A DNA stretch of 64,000 nucleotides from Oleispira sp036960605. Its GTDB lineage: Bacteria > Pseudomonadota > Gammaproteobacteria > Pseudomonadales > Oceanobacteraceae. This document shows positions 25,465 to 34,542 of the stretch, in pieces. The notes beneath the pieces were generated by a model that saw only the letters and a program-made list of their open reading frames with translations, ran no database searches and was not told the origin of the DNA. The position numbers were made by a program, and so were the translations under genes. Position 1 is the stretch's first letter, and each line of letters opens with the position of its first letter. The stretch spans positions 248,001 through 312,000 of the forward strand of contig JBALXI010000001.1 in the NCBI GenBank assembly GCA_036960605.1, written 5' to 3'.

Positions 25465-25729
25465 ATGCCATTAATTTGGCCGTATTGCATAGTCGTTGCT
25501 GACCTTTATTGTTATATTGCAGCTTGAAAGTTATTAGGTATATATGTGATGTAAGTCTGTTTTTACCGTGGCCTATTTTGTCCTTTTCTTGCGTAAATAT
25601 TCCCTAAATGTCTGAATTGATAGTAATTATCTGTGGTCTTTTTAGTAAACTTCTGTAACATGATCAGCATATCTGGAACAACAAATAATAATAATCCAGG
25701 GCGCTCCTTCAGGGAGTTGGGGAAATATT
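25465..25729. other. Intergenic region before the C39 peptidase gene
   Basis: About 265 AT-rich bases without a gene; with the terminator, the whole gap is 330 bases. A small hairpin (CTCC-TTCAG-GGAG, about 25704-25716) lies just before the GTG start. A promoter for the downstream genes is likely here, but I cannot single one out. Confidence 0.35.
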
Positions 25730-26734
25730 GTGTTAATAATCTTGTTGGGTTCTATCATTGCATTCTCTATCGTTAATGAGCTGGCCATTGTGTCGGATCG
25801 TGCCGATGGTGATATCGTTTATCGCGTTGCTAATACCGAAGTTGCTCAGCAAGACGTATTTATTAATGTAGAGCCTCTTTCGACTCAGCGTTTCAATAAC
25901 GTTGTGCGTCAAGCCTTCGATTACAGCTGCGGTTCTGCAGCACTCACAACCGTACTTGATTTCTATCTAGGTCGTAACTTCCAAGAACGTCAGGTTATGG
26001 AAGGTCTACTGCGCTTTGGTGAGACTGAACGTATCGTTGAGCGTCGCGGTTTTTCACTGCTTGATATGAAACGTCTTGTTACAGCACTGGGTCACCCGTC
26101 GGGTGGTTTTAAAGCCGAAGCCTCAGATTTAGAAGAACTCGATCACCCAGCCATTGCCCCTATCGAATACGCCGGTTTTAAACACTTTGTTGTAGTGCGT
26201 GCTGTTTATGATGGTCGCGTTTTTGTTGCTGACCCTGCTCTGGGTAATATCAGTTTCACTATGCATCGCTTTTTAGAAATTTGGGATAATAACGTTTTGT
26301 TTATTGTCTTCCCGAACGGTCACAAACCTGCCAGTGGATTGGAATTACAAGAACAAGATTTACGTTATGTTTCCGATCATATAATCGCTGAAAATACTTT
26401 TAAAGAATTCCCACACTTCGCCATGCCGGTTGATGGCAATCTCTATAACAAAATTGCTTCGCTGAATAATAATTCGTTTTTCAAATTCGACGTTGCCAGA
26501 AATAATAAAGCGGGTGCTATTGATTATACAGATGACTTTGGTAATTTTATTGCAGTGGGCGAGCCGTTGCTTACTAAAGAGGGGGATCAATATTACCCTA
26601 CCGATAAAAACGAATTCTATAAAAACGATGGCGATAAAAATGATTTCAACGCTATCTATTGGGGTGGTGCTGATGGACTGTTTGAGAACGGTGTTCGTCG
26701 CATAGAAAAGAACATACGTTATAAGCGTAACTAA
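25730..26734 (+). CDS. C39 family cysteine peptidase (FilB-like)
   Basis: A 334-residue protein starting at GTG. The N-terminal hydrophobic stretch (1-20) is a signal anchor. A C39-like papain-fold domain follows at about 45-185, with Gln61, Cys67 in DYSCGSAALTTVL, His152 in FKHFVVVRAV and Asp168 in VADPALGN forming the expected Q-C-H-D catalytic set. C39 peptidases classically cut after double-glycine leaders in bacteriocin exporters, but this one is not fused to an ABC transporter and is predicted to face the periplasm. The C-terminal about 110 residues are unassigned. Placement between a FilA-like protein and outer-membrane barrels suggests it matures or handles a surface protein. Confidence 0.85.
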   Translation: MLIILLGSIIAFSIVNELAIVSDRADGDIVYRVANTEVAQQDVFINVEPLSTQRFNNVVRQAFDYSCGSAALTTVLDFYLGRNFQERQVMEGLLRFGETERIVERRGFSLLDMKRLVTALGHPSGGFKAEASDLEELDHPAIAPIEYAGFKHFVVVRAVYDGRVFVADPALGNISFTMHRFLEIWDNNVLFIVFPNGHKPASGLELQEQDLRYVSDHIIAENTFKEFPHFAMPVDGNLYNKIASLNNNSFFKFDVARNNKAGAIDYTDDFGNFIAVGEPLLTKEGDQYYPTDKNEFYKNDGDKNDFNAIYWGGADGLFENGVRRIEKNIRYKRN

Positions 26735-26768
26735 TTAAAATAAGAATTAATAAAAAATAGGGATTCCA

Positions 26769-27821
26769 ATGGGGATTAAGCTGCATTCATCATTATTATT
26801 GATCGCTCTTAGTGCAACTGGCGCTTCTTTGGTTCAGGCCGCAGATGTTTCACAGGCGCGGGATGCGTTAACCAAGCAAGACTCGGATGTCGATGCTGAA
26901 CAGGCACTGGAAGAAGTATTTGAGGCTGCTGCAAGCAGTTACTCATTGCTGAAACAGGGTGGCATTGGTTTAAATTATAGCTTTGATTACAGCTATTATG
27001 GCGATCAGCGTTTGAATCTTATTATTGAGCCTCAAACTAATGCAGCGGGTGAACCTACCGGTTCTTCTAATATTTTGAGTGCTGATGTTTCACCATCTGC
27101 ATCCCATACGTTTACCAATTCTTTTAGCCTTGATTATGGTTTGATGGATAACGTTACTATTGGTGGCCGCTTACCTTTAGTCGCTAAGTTCGATACTGAA
27201 CAAGATATGACTAATTTCGCTATGGGTGACTTGAGCGGAACCGTTCGCTGGCAGCCATGGGGAATTGTTCCTGGAACCATCAGCAAAACGTTATTCGGTT
27301 CTTTAAAGCTTAAAACTGCTGATAGCCCTTATGAAATTGATACCAGTAAGCACCTGGCAACCGGTTCAGGTTATTACAGTATTAGTGGTGGCGCGAGCAT
27401 CTCTAAAGTATTAGATCCGGTTGTATTATTCGGCTCCGGTACTTACGGTTATAACATTCCTGAAACGGATCTTAATCAGGTACGTGATGGTGCAATTCTT
27501 AAAGAAGTTCATCCTGGTAGTTCTTTGTCGGGCTCTATGGGGTTCGCTTATTCGCTTTCTTATGATGTGTCTTTGAGTGTTTCTTTCCAAGCTTCTTATA
27601 ACGATGAAACAAAATTCGTATTACAGCGTGGCAATGACAAAATTAATAGCACCGTGGGTAGCCAGGTTACAGGCATTATGAACTTTGCTTTGGGTGTGCG
27701 TATTTCACCTAAAACCATTACAAATATTAACGTAGGTTTTGGTATGACAGAGTCAGCGCCTGATTTCATGGTTGGATTTTCTATGCCAATCGATATCGAA
27801 GGCGTGAAGGCCAGCTTATAA
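26769..27821 (+). CDS. Predicted outer-membrane beta-barrel protein (FilC-like)
   Basis: A 350-residue exported protein with a signal peptide (1-24, ending VQA-ADV). A short helical acidic region (about 25-60, QALEEVFEAAASSYSLL) is followed by about 280 residues of alternating amphipathic strands with aromatic girdle residues (GLNYSFDYSYYGDQRL, SLDYGLMDNVTIGGRL, MGFAYSLSYDVSLSVSFQAS). This pattern fits a 12- to 14-strand barrel similar to the transporter/phenol-degradation porin-like group. The position matches filC of the Acinetobacter fil cluster as I recall it. The gene starts 34 bases after the peptidase gene and 31 bases before the FadL-like gene, so it is operonic. Confidence 0.75.
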   Translation: MGIKLHSSLLLIALSATGASLVQAADVSQARDALTKQDSDVDAEQALEEVFEAAASSYSLLKQGGIGLNYSFDYSYYGDQRLNLIIEPQTNAAGEPTGSSNILSADVSPSASHTFTNSFSLDYGLMDNVTIGGRLPLVAKFDTEQDMTNFAMGDLSGTVRWQPWGIVPGTISKTLFGSLKLKTADSPYEIDTSKHLATGSGYYSISGGASISKVLDPVVLFGSGTYGYNIPETDLNQVRDGAILKEVHPGSSLSGSMGFAYSLSYDVSLSVSFQASYNDETKFVLQRGNDKINSTVGSQVTGIMNFALGVRISPKTITNINVGFGMTESAPDFMVGFSMPIDIEGVKASL

Positions 27822-27852
27822 ACATCGCAATAAAAGCAATAAGGAGACACAA

Positions 27853-29505
27853 ATGAATATTGCGATGTTTAAACGACTAACGATTCTAACTCTTGGGTTG
27901 GTAGCGGGTAGTACACAAGCGCAGTTGGCGACAAACTTATTTATTGATACCAAGGCTATGTCTATGGGTAATGCTGTGACAGCAGACCCGGTTGGTATTA
28001 TGAGTATTCACTTCAACCCAGCGGGTTTGACCAAGCTGGATGGAAGACAGATTCAATTTTCACTGCAGAATATTTATTTAAAAGCAGAGTACAGTTTTAC
28101 AGTGCCTGATCATTATGATGGCGAAGGTCAATTATTAGATATTAATGATGATCCCGTTGGCGGCCAGAGTGGCGAAGCCAGTGCTGCGGCCTATATTCCG
28201 GGTGTCGGTATTGTACCCATGGACACCTTGCCGATTTTGCAATTACCTTCAGCTGGTATGTCGATTAAGCCGGAAGGATCACGCTTTACCTTTGCCAATG
28301 CTGTTTATGCACCGATGGCGGCAGGTTTTGCAAAGTCTGATGATGACCCCGGTCGTTATCAAGCTAAGAAAGTAGCCATGCAACGTTTCTCTTATCTGAC
28401 GCCTTCTTTTGGTTATCAGGTTAATGACGAATTTGCAGTGGGGGCTAGTTTCTTATTCAGTTCACACGCTTTAGCGCTTGAGCAAGATTTACGTGCACCG
28501 AGTATTTTGATTGCAGTAGCGGATCAGTTACAGGATGCGTTTGGTTGTTTTGAAAAAGATGGTACCCCGACGGGTAATGACCCATTAGTACCTTTAATCG
28601 CTTTGTGTGGTGGTAAAATTGGTCCGTACGAAGATGTCGGTACCTTGAAAGTTGATACGCAAGAAAGTTTATCGCCGTCATTCAATATTGGTTTCTTGTG
28701 GGAACCTAAAGAGTGGTTTGCTTGGGGTGCGACCTATCAAAGTGGCGCTACGGCTCACTTGAAAGGGACTTATGAGCTTGAATATACCGACGATTTTGCC
28801 GGTTTCTTCCAGAAGCTGCAGTCGACTATTTTCGGTGCTATTGGTGGGGCAATCTTCCAACTGCCTACTGGGGTTAAGAAAGAATCAGGTTTGGTTTCTA
28901 CCGAGCAAGTTTTTCCACAGCGTTTTCAAACCGGTATTAAATTAAAGTTTTTTGAAGATTTTCAATTCAACTTTGATTTAGGTTGGACTGATTTTGATAA
29001 GTGGGATTACTTAGAGCTTAAATTCGATCGCCCTGTGAGCTTCTTAAGTTCAGCTAAAATTTTAGCACCGGGTTTAGTGACCGATACTTCGTTAAAGCAG
29101 CCGCTTGGCTTTAAGAGTGTTTGGAGCCCAGCCTTTGGTTTTGGTTATGATTTGAATTCTCGGGTGCAGTTACGTGCCGGTTATGAACCTCGTGCCACAT
29201 CGATTCCCGATGAGGCTATGAGTATTCAAGCACCGTTAGGTTTCGCAGAGCTGTATACTATGGGTATGGGCTATGTTTGGGATAAAGACAGTGTGGTTGA
29301 TTTCTCGATTGCTTTTATGCAATCTAAAGAAACAATTTATGCTGATCCGCAAGAACAAAATGATGTTGGCCCTTATTCAAATTCAAGTAACGCGCTAAAC
29401 AGGAACTGTTTGACATGTACGGTAACCAACCCTTATCCAAGTCTGGATGTAAGAACCAAGCTAACCATCGGCGCTGTGGGTATTACTTACCGAACAAAGT
29501 TCTAA
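27853..29505 (+). CDS. FadL/OmpP1/TodX-family outer-membrane transport protein (FilD-like)
   Basis: A 550-residue protein with a signal peptide (1-23, ending AQA-QLA). The mature N-terminus has the FadL hallmark AMSMGNAVTADPVGIMSIHF then NPAGLTKLDG, the N-terminal hatch with the NPAG motif. A 14-strand barrel pattern follows and ends in the aromatic-terminated strand YRTKF. FadL proteins carry long-chain fatty acids or other hydrophobic compounds across the outer membrane. Here the genomic setting points to a dedicated role in the fil-like system rather than general fatty-acid uptake. AAGGAGA precedes the ATG. Longer than classical FadL (about 420-450 residues). Confidence 0.85.
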   Translation: MNIAMFKRLTILTLGLVAGSTQAQLATNLFIDTKAMSMGNAVTADPVGIMSIHFNPAGLTKLDGRQIQFSLQNIYLKAEYSFTVPDHYDGEGQLLDINDDPVGGQSGEASAAAYIPGVGIVPMDTLPILQLPSAGMSIKPEGSRFTFANAVYAPMAAGFAKSDDDPGRYQAKKVAMQRFSYLTPSFGYQVNDEFAVGASFLFSSHALALEQDLRAPSILIAVADQLQDAFGCFEKDGTPTGNDPLVPLIALCGGKIGPYEDVGTLKVDTQESLSPSFNIGFLWEPKEWFAWGATYQSGATAHLKGTYELEYTDDFAGFFQKLQSTIFGAIGGAIFQLPTGVKKESGLVSTEQVFPQRFQTGIKLKFFEDFQFNFDLGWTDFDKWDYLELKFDRPVSFLSSAKILAPGLVTDTSLKQPLGFKSVWSPAFGFGYDLNSRVQLRAGYEPRATSIPDEAMSIQAPLGFAELYTMGMGYVWDKDSVVDFSIAFMQSKETIYADPQEQNDVGPYSNSSNALNRNCLTCTVTNPYPSLDVRTKLTIGAVGITYRTKF

Positions 29506-29516
29506 TTAATAATTGT

Positions 29517-30350
29517 ATGCGGGGCCTTTTATTTTTAAGTGCTCTGCCTTTAGCCGGGCTCTCGAATGCAGAGCTGGCTAATACAGAGCAAGAAGCAAAA
29601 TATTATACCTGGGTTGACGCCCAGGGTATTATGCACAATACCTTGATCACCCCTCAAAAGATTCCTCAGAAAACATCCCCAATAACGGCTAAGCCCAATT
29701 TTGATACGGATGAATTTCCCTCAGAAGAAACGCATCAGCAAAACCAGAAAGATCAACTAGACGCGCAAAAGCCTTTTTTCACCTGGACCGATGCCCAAGG
29801 TATTATCCGCAGTGAAGTTAAGCCTGATGTTGTAGTTGATTTTGTTGCCGAAGAAATTGTATACGATGCCGTTTTCGCGCCGCCGTTTCGCTTGCCTAGT
29901 TATGTGATGGAAGGGCAGTGCTGTGAAAATTATGCCGATGCGTTTAGCGCCGTCGCTCAATTCAATGGCTCGGCCAGCTATCTCGTTGATGAAACACTTT
30001 TTCCTTTTAAAACTCAGTCAGGAAATGTAGCAGCTGCGTATTTTGTATTGCCTGAACTGGCGGCGAAAGAAATCGTTTTGTTGAAGGCTTACAAGTTACC
30101 GGAGCAGAGTTCTTTTGAAGTGATTGCTTTGGATAAAACCTTTCAGCCTCTTTATCTCGGTTCAGGGTTGGACGGTTTGTTTGTTGAGCAAACTTGGAAA
30201 GATCTAGCCTATAAACAATTAATGCTCGAAATCTCTGATACGGAGATTGCCTACTTGGTTGTTTTTATGCGCTCCAATGACGCTTCAGCAGGAAAGCCTG
30301 CGTTAACCGATTATCGACTATCGGTTATGCGAGATCAGTTACTTGATTAA
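29517..30350 (+). CDS. Exported protein with two DUF4124-like motifs (FilE-like)
   Basis: A 277-residue protein. The ATG at 29517 opens a signal peptide (MRGLLFLSALPLAGLSNA). It lies 11 bases after the filD-like stop without a ribosome site of its own, so translation is probably coupled. Two related motifs, YYTWVDAQGIMHNTL (29-43) and FFTWTDAQGIIRSEV (87-101), resemble the DUF4124 W-x-D-x-x-G-x-x-H unit found in periplasmic proteins. A cysteine pair (QCCENY) follows. The C-terminal half (about 130-270) is an unassigned beta-rich domain. The position and the motif agree with FilE of Acinetobacter. Function unknown. Confidence 0.72.
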   Translation: MRGLLFLSALPLAGLSNAELANTEQEAKYYTWVDAQGIMHNTLITPQKIPQKTSPITAKPNFDTDEFPSEETHQQNQKDQLDAQKPFFTWTDAQGIIRSEVKPDVVVDFVAEEIVYDAVFAPPFRLPSYVMEGQCCENYADAFSAVAQFNGSASYLVDETLFPFKTQSGNVAAAYFVLPELAAKEIVLLKAYKLPEQSSFEVIALDKTFQPLYLGSGLDGLFVEQTWKDLAYKQLMLEISDTEIAYLVVFMRSNDASAGKPALTDYRLSVMRDQLLD

Positions 30351-31260
30351 GCAAAGGCAGGTATTTCACTTCGGCGAAGCGCAGGTTGCTTATACTCTTT
30401 TTAGTGCTGACGAATACGATAAATCTGCCCCTCGGCGTATTTTGCTATTGCATGGTGCTGGGGTTGCTGGCGAGCTGACGTGGACCTTCATTGTCAATTA
30501 CCTTAAGCACTGGGATGAAATATTAGTACCTGACTTGTTGGGGATGGGAGACAGTTTTTTTGATTCTGCTGATCAATTACCTTTTTCAATCGCTGATATT
30601 TGTCATTCTCTTTTCGGCTTGCTGCGGCATCATCAATGGCAGGCTTTTGATCTAGTCGGCTATTCTTTGGGTGGTTTAGTGGCGCTGGAGTTAAATAGCG
30701 AAGCTAAGAGAGAGCTTAATCTGCAGTCGAAACCTGATGTCGATATTAATTCCCTCTGCTTGATTGAACCTGCATTGTTTAGTGATGAGTCGTTACAGAC
30801 TGCGCTCGGTTTTCGCCAGGTGTTTGTTCCTTTGGCGGCCAATATAAAAGCCGAGCCTACTAACGATCAGCACTTCATCGACTTTCTAGATTTAGTTTCC
30901 CCAAATCGTAAGAGCAGTATACAGATGGATAAGTTAGCCATACAGCGGCTACAGTTGAGGCCATTAGGTTTTGCTCATGCACTGGCGGCTGTTTCTGATT
31001 ATGCCGATCATTTGAATGAGGGGCGATTGCAGCAATTGATTGCCAGCATCCCCAAAGGTTTAGGCATAGTGGGCAGTTTGTCTAATCCTGGGTTATTGCT
31101 CGCGCAGCAGAAAATACAAAGCCAGTTGCAGAATTCAGCGTCCAGCAAAAGCCGTCGCTGGCATATTGAATCGTTAGCCAATGCCGACCACAGTTTAGTC
31201 TATGTAAGACCTAAACTAGTGGCCAAGCTGATTAACGAGCACCTAGGTAGTTCGGTATAA
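30343..31260 (+). CDS. Alpha/beta hydrolase at the end of the fil-like cluster
   Basis: A 305-residue hydrolase. The oxyanion region is LLLHGAGVAGE, the nucleophile elbow GYSLGG (Ser at about 107), and the C-terminal catalytic His sits in NADHSLVY. The start is a TTG overlapping the last codons of the upstream gene by eight bases, with GAGA upstream, indicating tight coupling. The substrate could be an ester or lipid handled by the neighbouring FadL-like channel. No signal peptide, so cytoplasmic. The gene ends six bases before the convergent ppsR stop, with no terminator in between. Confidence 0.82.
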   Translation: MIKQRQVFHFGEAQVAYTLFSADEYDKSAPRRILLLHGAGVAGELTWTFIVNYLKHWDEILVPDLLGMGDSFFDSADQLPFSIADICHSLFGLLRHHQWQAFDLVGYSLGGLVALELNSEAKRELNLQSKPDVDINSLCLIEPALFSDESLQTALGFRQVFVPLAANIKAEPTNDQHFIDFLDLVSPNRKSSIQMDKLAIQRLQLRPLGFAHALAAVSDYADHLNEGRLQQLIASIPKGLGIVGSLSNPGLLLAQQKIQSQLQNSASSKSRRWHIESLANADHSLVYVRPKLVAKLINEHLGSSV

Positions 31261-31266
31261 GTTCAG

Positions 31267-32085
31267 TTAATTGAATCTGCGCTGGAGCTTGGCTGCGGCC
31301 ATAATGCGGGTCGATATTTCTTCTACTGAAGCATCGGTGGTGCTTAGGTAAGGGATGTGATTCTTTTCAAATAAGTGTTCTACCTCGTCGACTTCGTGAT
31401 AACACTGTTTCAATGAGGCGTAGCGGCTATTGGCGCGGCGCTCGTTGCGGATTGCTGATAGACGGTCTGGGTCAATGGTGAGACCAAACAACTTCTGTTT
31501 TTTATCTTTCAAACAATCCGGCAGGGTTAATTCTTCCATGTCATCTTCAGTCAGCGGATAGTTGGCGGCTTTTATCCCGAACTGCATGGCCATGTACAGG
31601 CAGCTTGGGGTCTTGCCACTGCGCGAGACCCCGACCAAAATAATGTCGGCTTCATCGTAATAGCGGGTGCGTGCGCCATCGTCGTTATCCAGAGCGTAAT
31701 TAATGGCGGCGATGCGAGCAACATAGCTGTCGCTTAAGGCGCTTTGATGTGATTTTCCGACGGTATAGGATGATTTTTCGCCCAGTTCACTTTCTAGTGG
31801 TGAGAGGAAGGTCGAGAAAATATCGACTTTAAAAGCATTTGCGCCATCGATCACTTTACGAATATTTTTGTCGACTACGGTATCGATAACAATCGCAGTT
31901 TGACCTGATTCTTCTTGTGCCCGATTGATCTCGTTGACAGCGGCGAGGGCTTTTTCTTCACTATCGATATAAGGCATAGTAATGCGTTCAAACTGGATGC
32001 TTTCAAACTGCGAAAGCAAACTATTGCCTAAAGTTTCAGCAGTTATGCCAGTGCCATCAGAAATAAAAAAAGCGTAACGTTTCAT
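31267..32085 (-). CDS. ppsR: PpsR, bifunctional PEP synthetase regulatory kinase/phosphorylase
   Basis: A 272-residue DUF299 protein that inactivates PEP synthetase by ADP-dependent phosphorylation and reactivates it by Pi-dependent removal. The nucleotide-binding P-loop GVSRSGKTPSC and the N-terminal FFISDGTGITAETLG are diagnostic. The ATG at 32085 is preceded by AGGAC; further in-frame codons upstream are not conserved. It is divergent from its target gene ppsA across 87 bases, the standard arrangement, which allows coordinated control. Confidence 0.96.
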   Translation of the reverse strand: MKRYAFFISDGTGITAETLGNSLLSQFESIQFERITMPYIDSEEKALAAVNEINRAQEESGQTAIVIDTVVDKNIRKVIDGANAFKVDIFSTFLSPLESELGEKSSYTVGKSHQSALSDSYVARIAAINYALDNDDGARTRYYDEADIILVGVSRSGKTPSCLYMAMQFGIKAANYPLTEDDMEELTLPDCLKDKKQKLFGLTIDPDRLSAIRNERRANSRYASLKQCYHEVDEVEHLFEKNHIPYLSTTDASVEEISTRIMAAAKLQRRFN

Positions 32086-32172
32086 AAGTCCTACTTGGTG
32101 GTAAAATGTCGACTGCACGATTATATTAGTTAATGGCCAATATATGTCAGTATTTATCAGAGGAGAAGGGCT

Positions 32173-34542
32173 TTGACGCAGAATACACTTTGGTTTGATC
32201 AAGTATCGATCAATGATGTCGATAAAGTTGGTGGAAAGAACGCTTCGCTTGGCGAGATGATTAGTAATTTGTCTGCTTTGCAGGTGTTAGTACCCAATGG
32301 CTTTGCAACGACAGCAGAAGCGTATGTAAATTTTTTATCTTACCAGGGCTTGGCTGAAAAAATTGATCAGCGTTTATCGGGCTTAGATGTAGAGGATGTT
32401 AACGCTTTATCGGCAGCTGGTAGTGATATTCGCCAGTGGATTTTAGCCGCGCCTTTTCCACAAGATTTAGTGACCGATGTCTCTACTTTCTTTGCTGAGC
32501 TTCAGCAGGGTAATGAAGAGTTGGCAGTAGCCGTTCGTTCATCGGCAACGGCGGAAGATTTGCCGGATACCTCATTTGCTGGGCAGCAGGAAACGTATTT
32601 AAATATCGTTGGCATTGATGCTGTTCTAGTTGCGATGAAAGATGTATTTGCCTCTTTGTTTAATGATCGCGCGATTGCTTACCGCGATCATCATGGTTTT
32701 GATCATAATAAAGTAGCACTGTCGGCTGGCATTCAGCGCATGGTGCGCAGTGAAGAAGCCTCGTCGGGTATTATGTTTACCCTGGATACTGAATCGGGTT
32801 TTGAAGACGTGGTTTTCATCACGGCGTCTTACGGATTGGGCGAGACGATTGTTCAAGGGGCGGTAAACCCGGATGAATTTTATGTTCATAAAGAAACCTT
32901 GGCTCAAGGTCGCCCCGCAATTTTACGCCGAAATTTAGGTGCAAAAGCCTTGAAAATGATTTACGGCGATGAGGGTGTGGCGGGTAAGTCGGTTATTACT
33001 CAGCGTGTTGATCGTGAATTACGTCGCGTCTTTTCGATTGATGATGCCGAGGTTACCGAGCTGGCTAGGCAAGCTGTGATCATTGAGCAGCATTATAAAC
33101 GCCCGATGGACATTGAATGGGCTAAAGATGCTGACGATGGCAAAATGTATATTGTACAAGCGCGTCCAGAAACGGTAAGAAGTCGTACCGACAAAAATGT
33201 GATGGAGCGTTACCTGTTAAAAGAAACAGGTCGAGTATTGATAGAAGGTCGCAGTATCGGTCACCGTATTGGTAAGGGCCGAGTGCGGGTAATAAAAAGC
33301 ATTGATGATATGGATCAGGTGCAGGCTGGTGATGTGCTGGTTGCGGATATGACAGACCCTGATTGGGAACCTGTGATGAAGCGTTCAGCGGCGATTGTGA
33401 CTAATCGTGGTGGCCGTACTTGTCATGCCGCTATTATAGCGCGTGAATTAGGCATTCCTGCGATTGTTGGCTGTGAAGATGCTACCCGTGTTTTGCAAGA
33501 TGGTCAGGAAATTACGGTTTCGTGTGCAGAAGGTGATACCGGTTTTGTCTATGAGGGCGGTTTGGCGTTCGATATTAAAACCAATAGCGTCGAGTCGATG
33601 CCGGATTTACCGTTCAATATTATGATGAATATTGGCAATCCAGATCGGGCTTTTGATTTCCAGTCTTTACCGAATGCCGGTGTCGGCTTAGCGCGTTTAG
33701 AATTCATTATTAACCGTATGATTGGTGTGCACCCGAAAGCGCTGTTGAATTTTGATAGCTTGCCGGAAGAAGTCAAATTCACCGTAGAGCGTCGAATTTC
33801 AGGTTACAAGAGTCCTGTCGATTTTTACGTTGATAAGTTGGTCGAGGGTATTTCTACCTTGGCGGCGGCGTTTTATGGAAAAAAGGTGATTGTTCGTCTT
33901 TCTGATTTTAAATCAAACGAATATGCCAACTTGATCGGCGGTCGCTTATACGAGCCGGAAGAAGAAAATCCGATGTTGGGTTTTCGTGGCGCTTCTCGTT
34001 ATATCTCTGACCAGTTTCGTGACTGCTTTGAGCTTGAGTGTCGAGCGATGAAAAAAGTCCGTGACGAAATGGGCTTTACCAATGTCGAAATCATGGTGCC
34101 TTTTGTTCGGACGGTTGACGAAGCGCGTCAGGTTGTCGAGCTACTGGCTGAGAATGGTTTGGTTCGAGGTGAAAACGGTTTACGTTTAATTATGATGTGT
34201 GAATTGCCAGCGAACGCAATTCTAGCGGAGCAGTTTTTAGAGCATTTTGATGGTTTCTCTGTTGGTTCAAATGATTTAACGCAGCTAACGTTAGGCTTGG
34301 ATAGAGACTCTGGTATTATTGCGCACTTATTTGATGAGCGTAATGAAGCGATTAAAATTCTATTAATGAATGCAATCCAAGCGTGTAAAAAAGCGGATAA
34401 ATATATTGGTATTTGTGGGCAAGGCCCATCAGATTACCCTGATTTTGCAAAGTGGTTAATGGAGCAGGGGATTGATAGTGTTTCACTTAATCCTGATTCT
34501 GTTTTAGATACCTGGTTCTTTTTGGCGGATAAAACCAATTAA
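32173..34542 (+). CDS. ppsA: PpsA, phosphoenolpyruvate synthase
   Basis: A 789-residue enzyme converting pyruvate, ATP and water to PEP, AMP and phosphate; it is needed for gluconeogenesis from three-carbon or fatty-acid-derived carbon. The ATP-grasp N-terminal domain starts with VGGKNASLGEM and contains the SSATAEDLPDTSFAGQQ stretch. The swivelling phosphohistidine domain has GGRTCHAAIIARELGIPA (catalytic His), and the C-terminal PEP-binding barrel has GSNDLTQLTLGLDRD. The start is TTG with AGGAG seven bases upstream. It overlaps the next hydrolase gene by one base. Length matches E. coli (792). Confidence 0.97.
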   Translation: MTQNTLWFDQVSINDVDKVGGKNASLGEMISNLSALQVLVPNGFATTAEAYVNFLSYQGLAEKIDQRLSGLDVEDVNALSAAGSDIRQWILAAPFPQDLVTDVSTFFAELQQGNEELAVAVRSSATAEDLPDTSFAGQQETYLNIVGIDAVLVAMKDVFASLFNDRAIAYRDHHGFDHNKVALSAGIQRMVRSEEASSGIMFTLDTESGFEDVVFITASYGLGETIVQGAVNPDEFYVHKETLAQGRPAILRRNLGAKALKMIYGDEGVAGKSVITQRVDRELRRVFSIDDAEVTELARQAVIIEQHYKRPMDIEWAKDADDGKMYIVQARPETVRSRTDKNVMERYLLKETGRVLIEGRSIGHRIGKGRVRVIKSIDDMDQVQAGDVLVADMTDPDWEPVMKRSAAIVTNRGGRTCHAAIIARELGIPAIVGCEDATRVLQDGQEITVSCAEGDTGFVYEGGLAFDIKTNSVESMPDLPFNIMMNIGNPDRAFDFQSLPNAGVGLARLEFIINRMIGVHPKALLNFDSLPEEVKFTVERRISGYKSPVDFYVDKLVEGISTLAAAFYGKKVIVRLSDFKSNEYANLIGGRLYEPEEENPMLGFRGASRYISDQFRDCFELECRAMKKVRDEMGFTNVEIMVPFVRTVDEARQVVELLAENGLVRGENGLRLIMMCELPANAILAEQFLEHFDGFSVGSNDLTQLTLGLDRDSGIIAHLFDERNEAIKILLMNAIQACKKADKYIGICGQGPSDYPDFAKWLMEQGIDSVSLNPDSVLDTWFFLADKTN

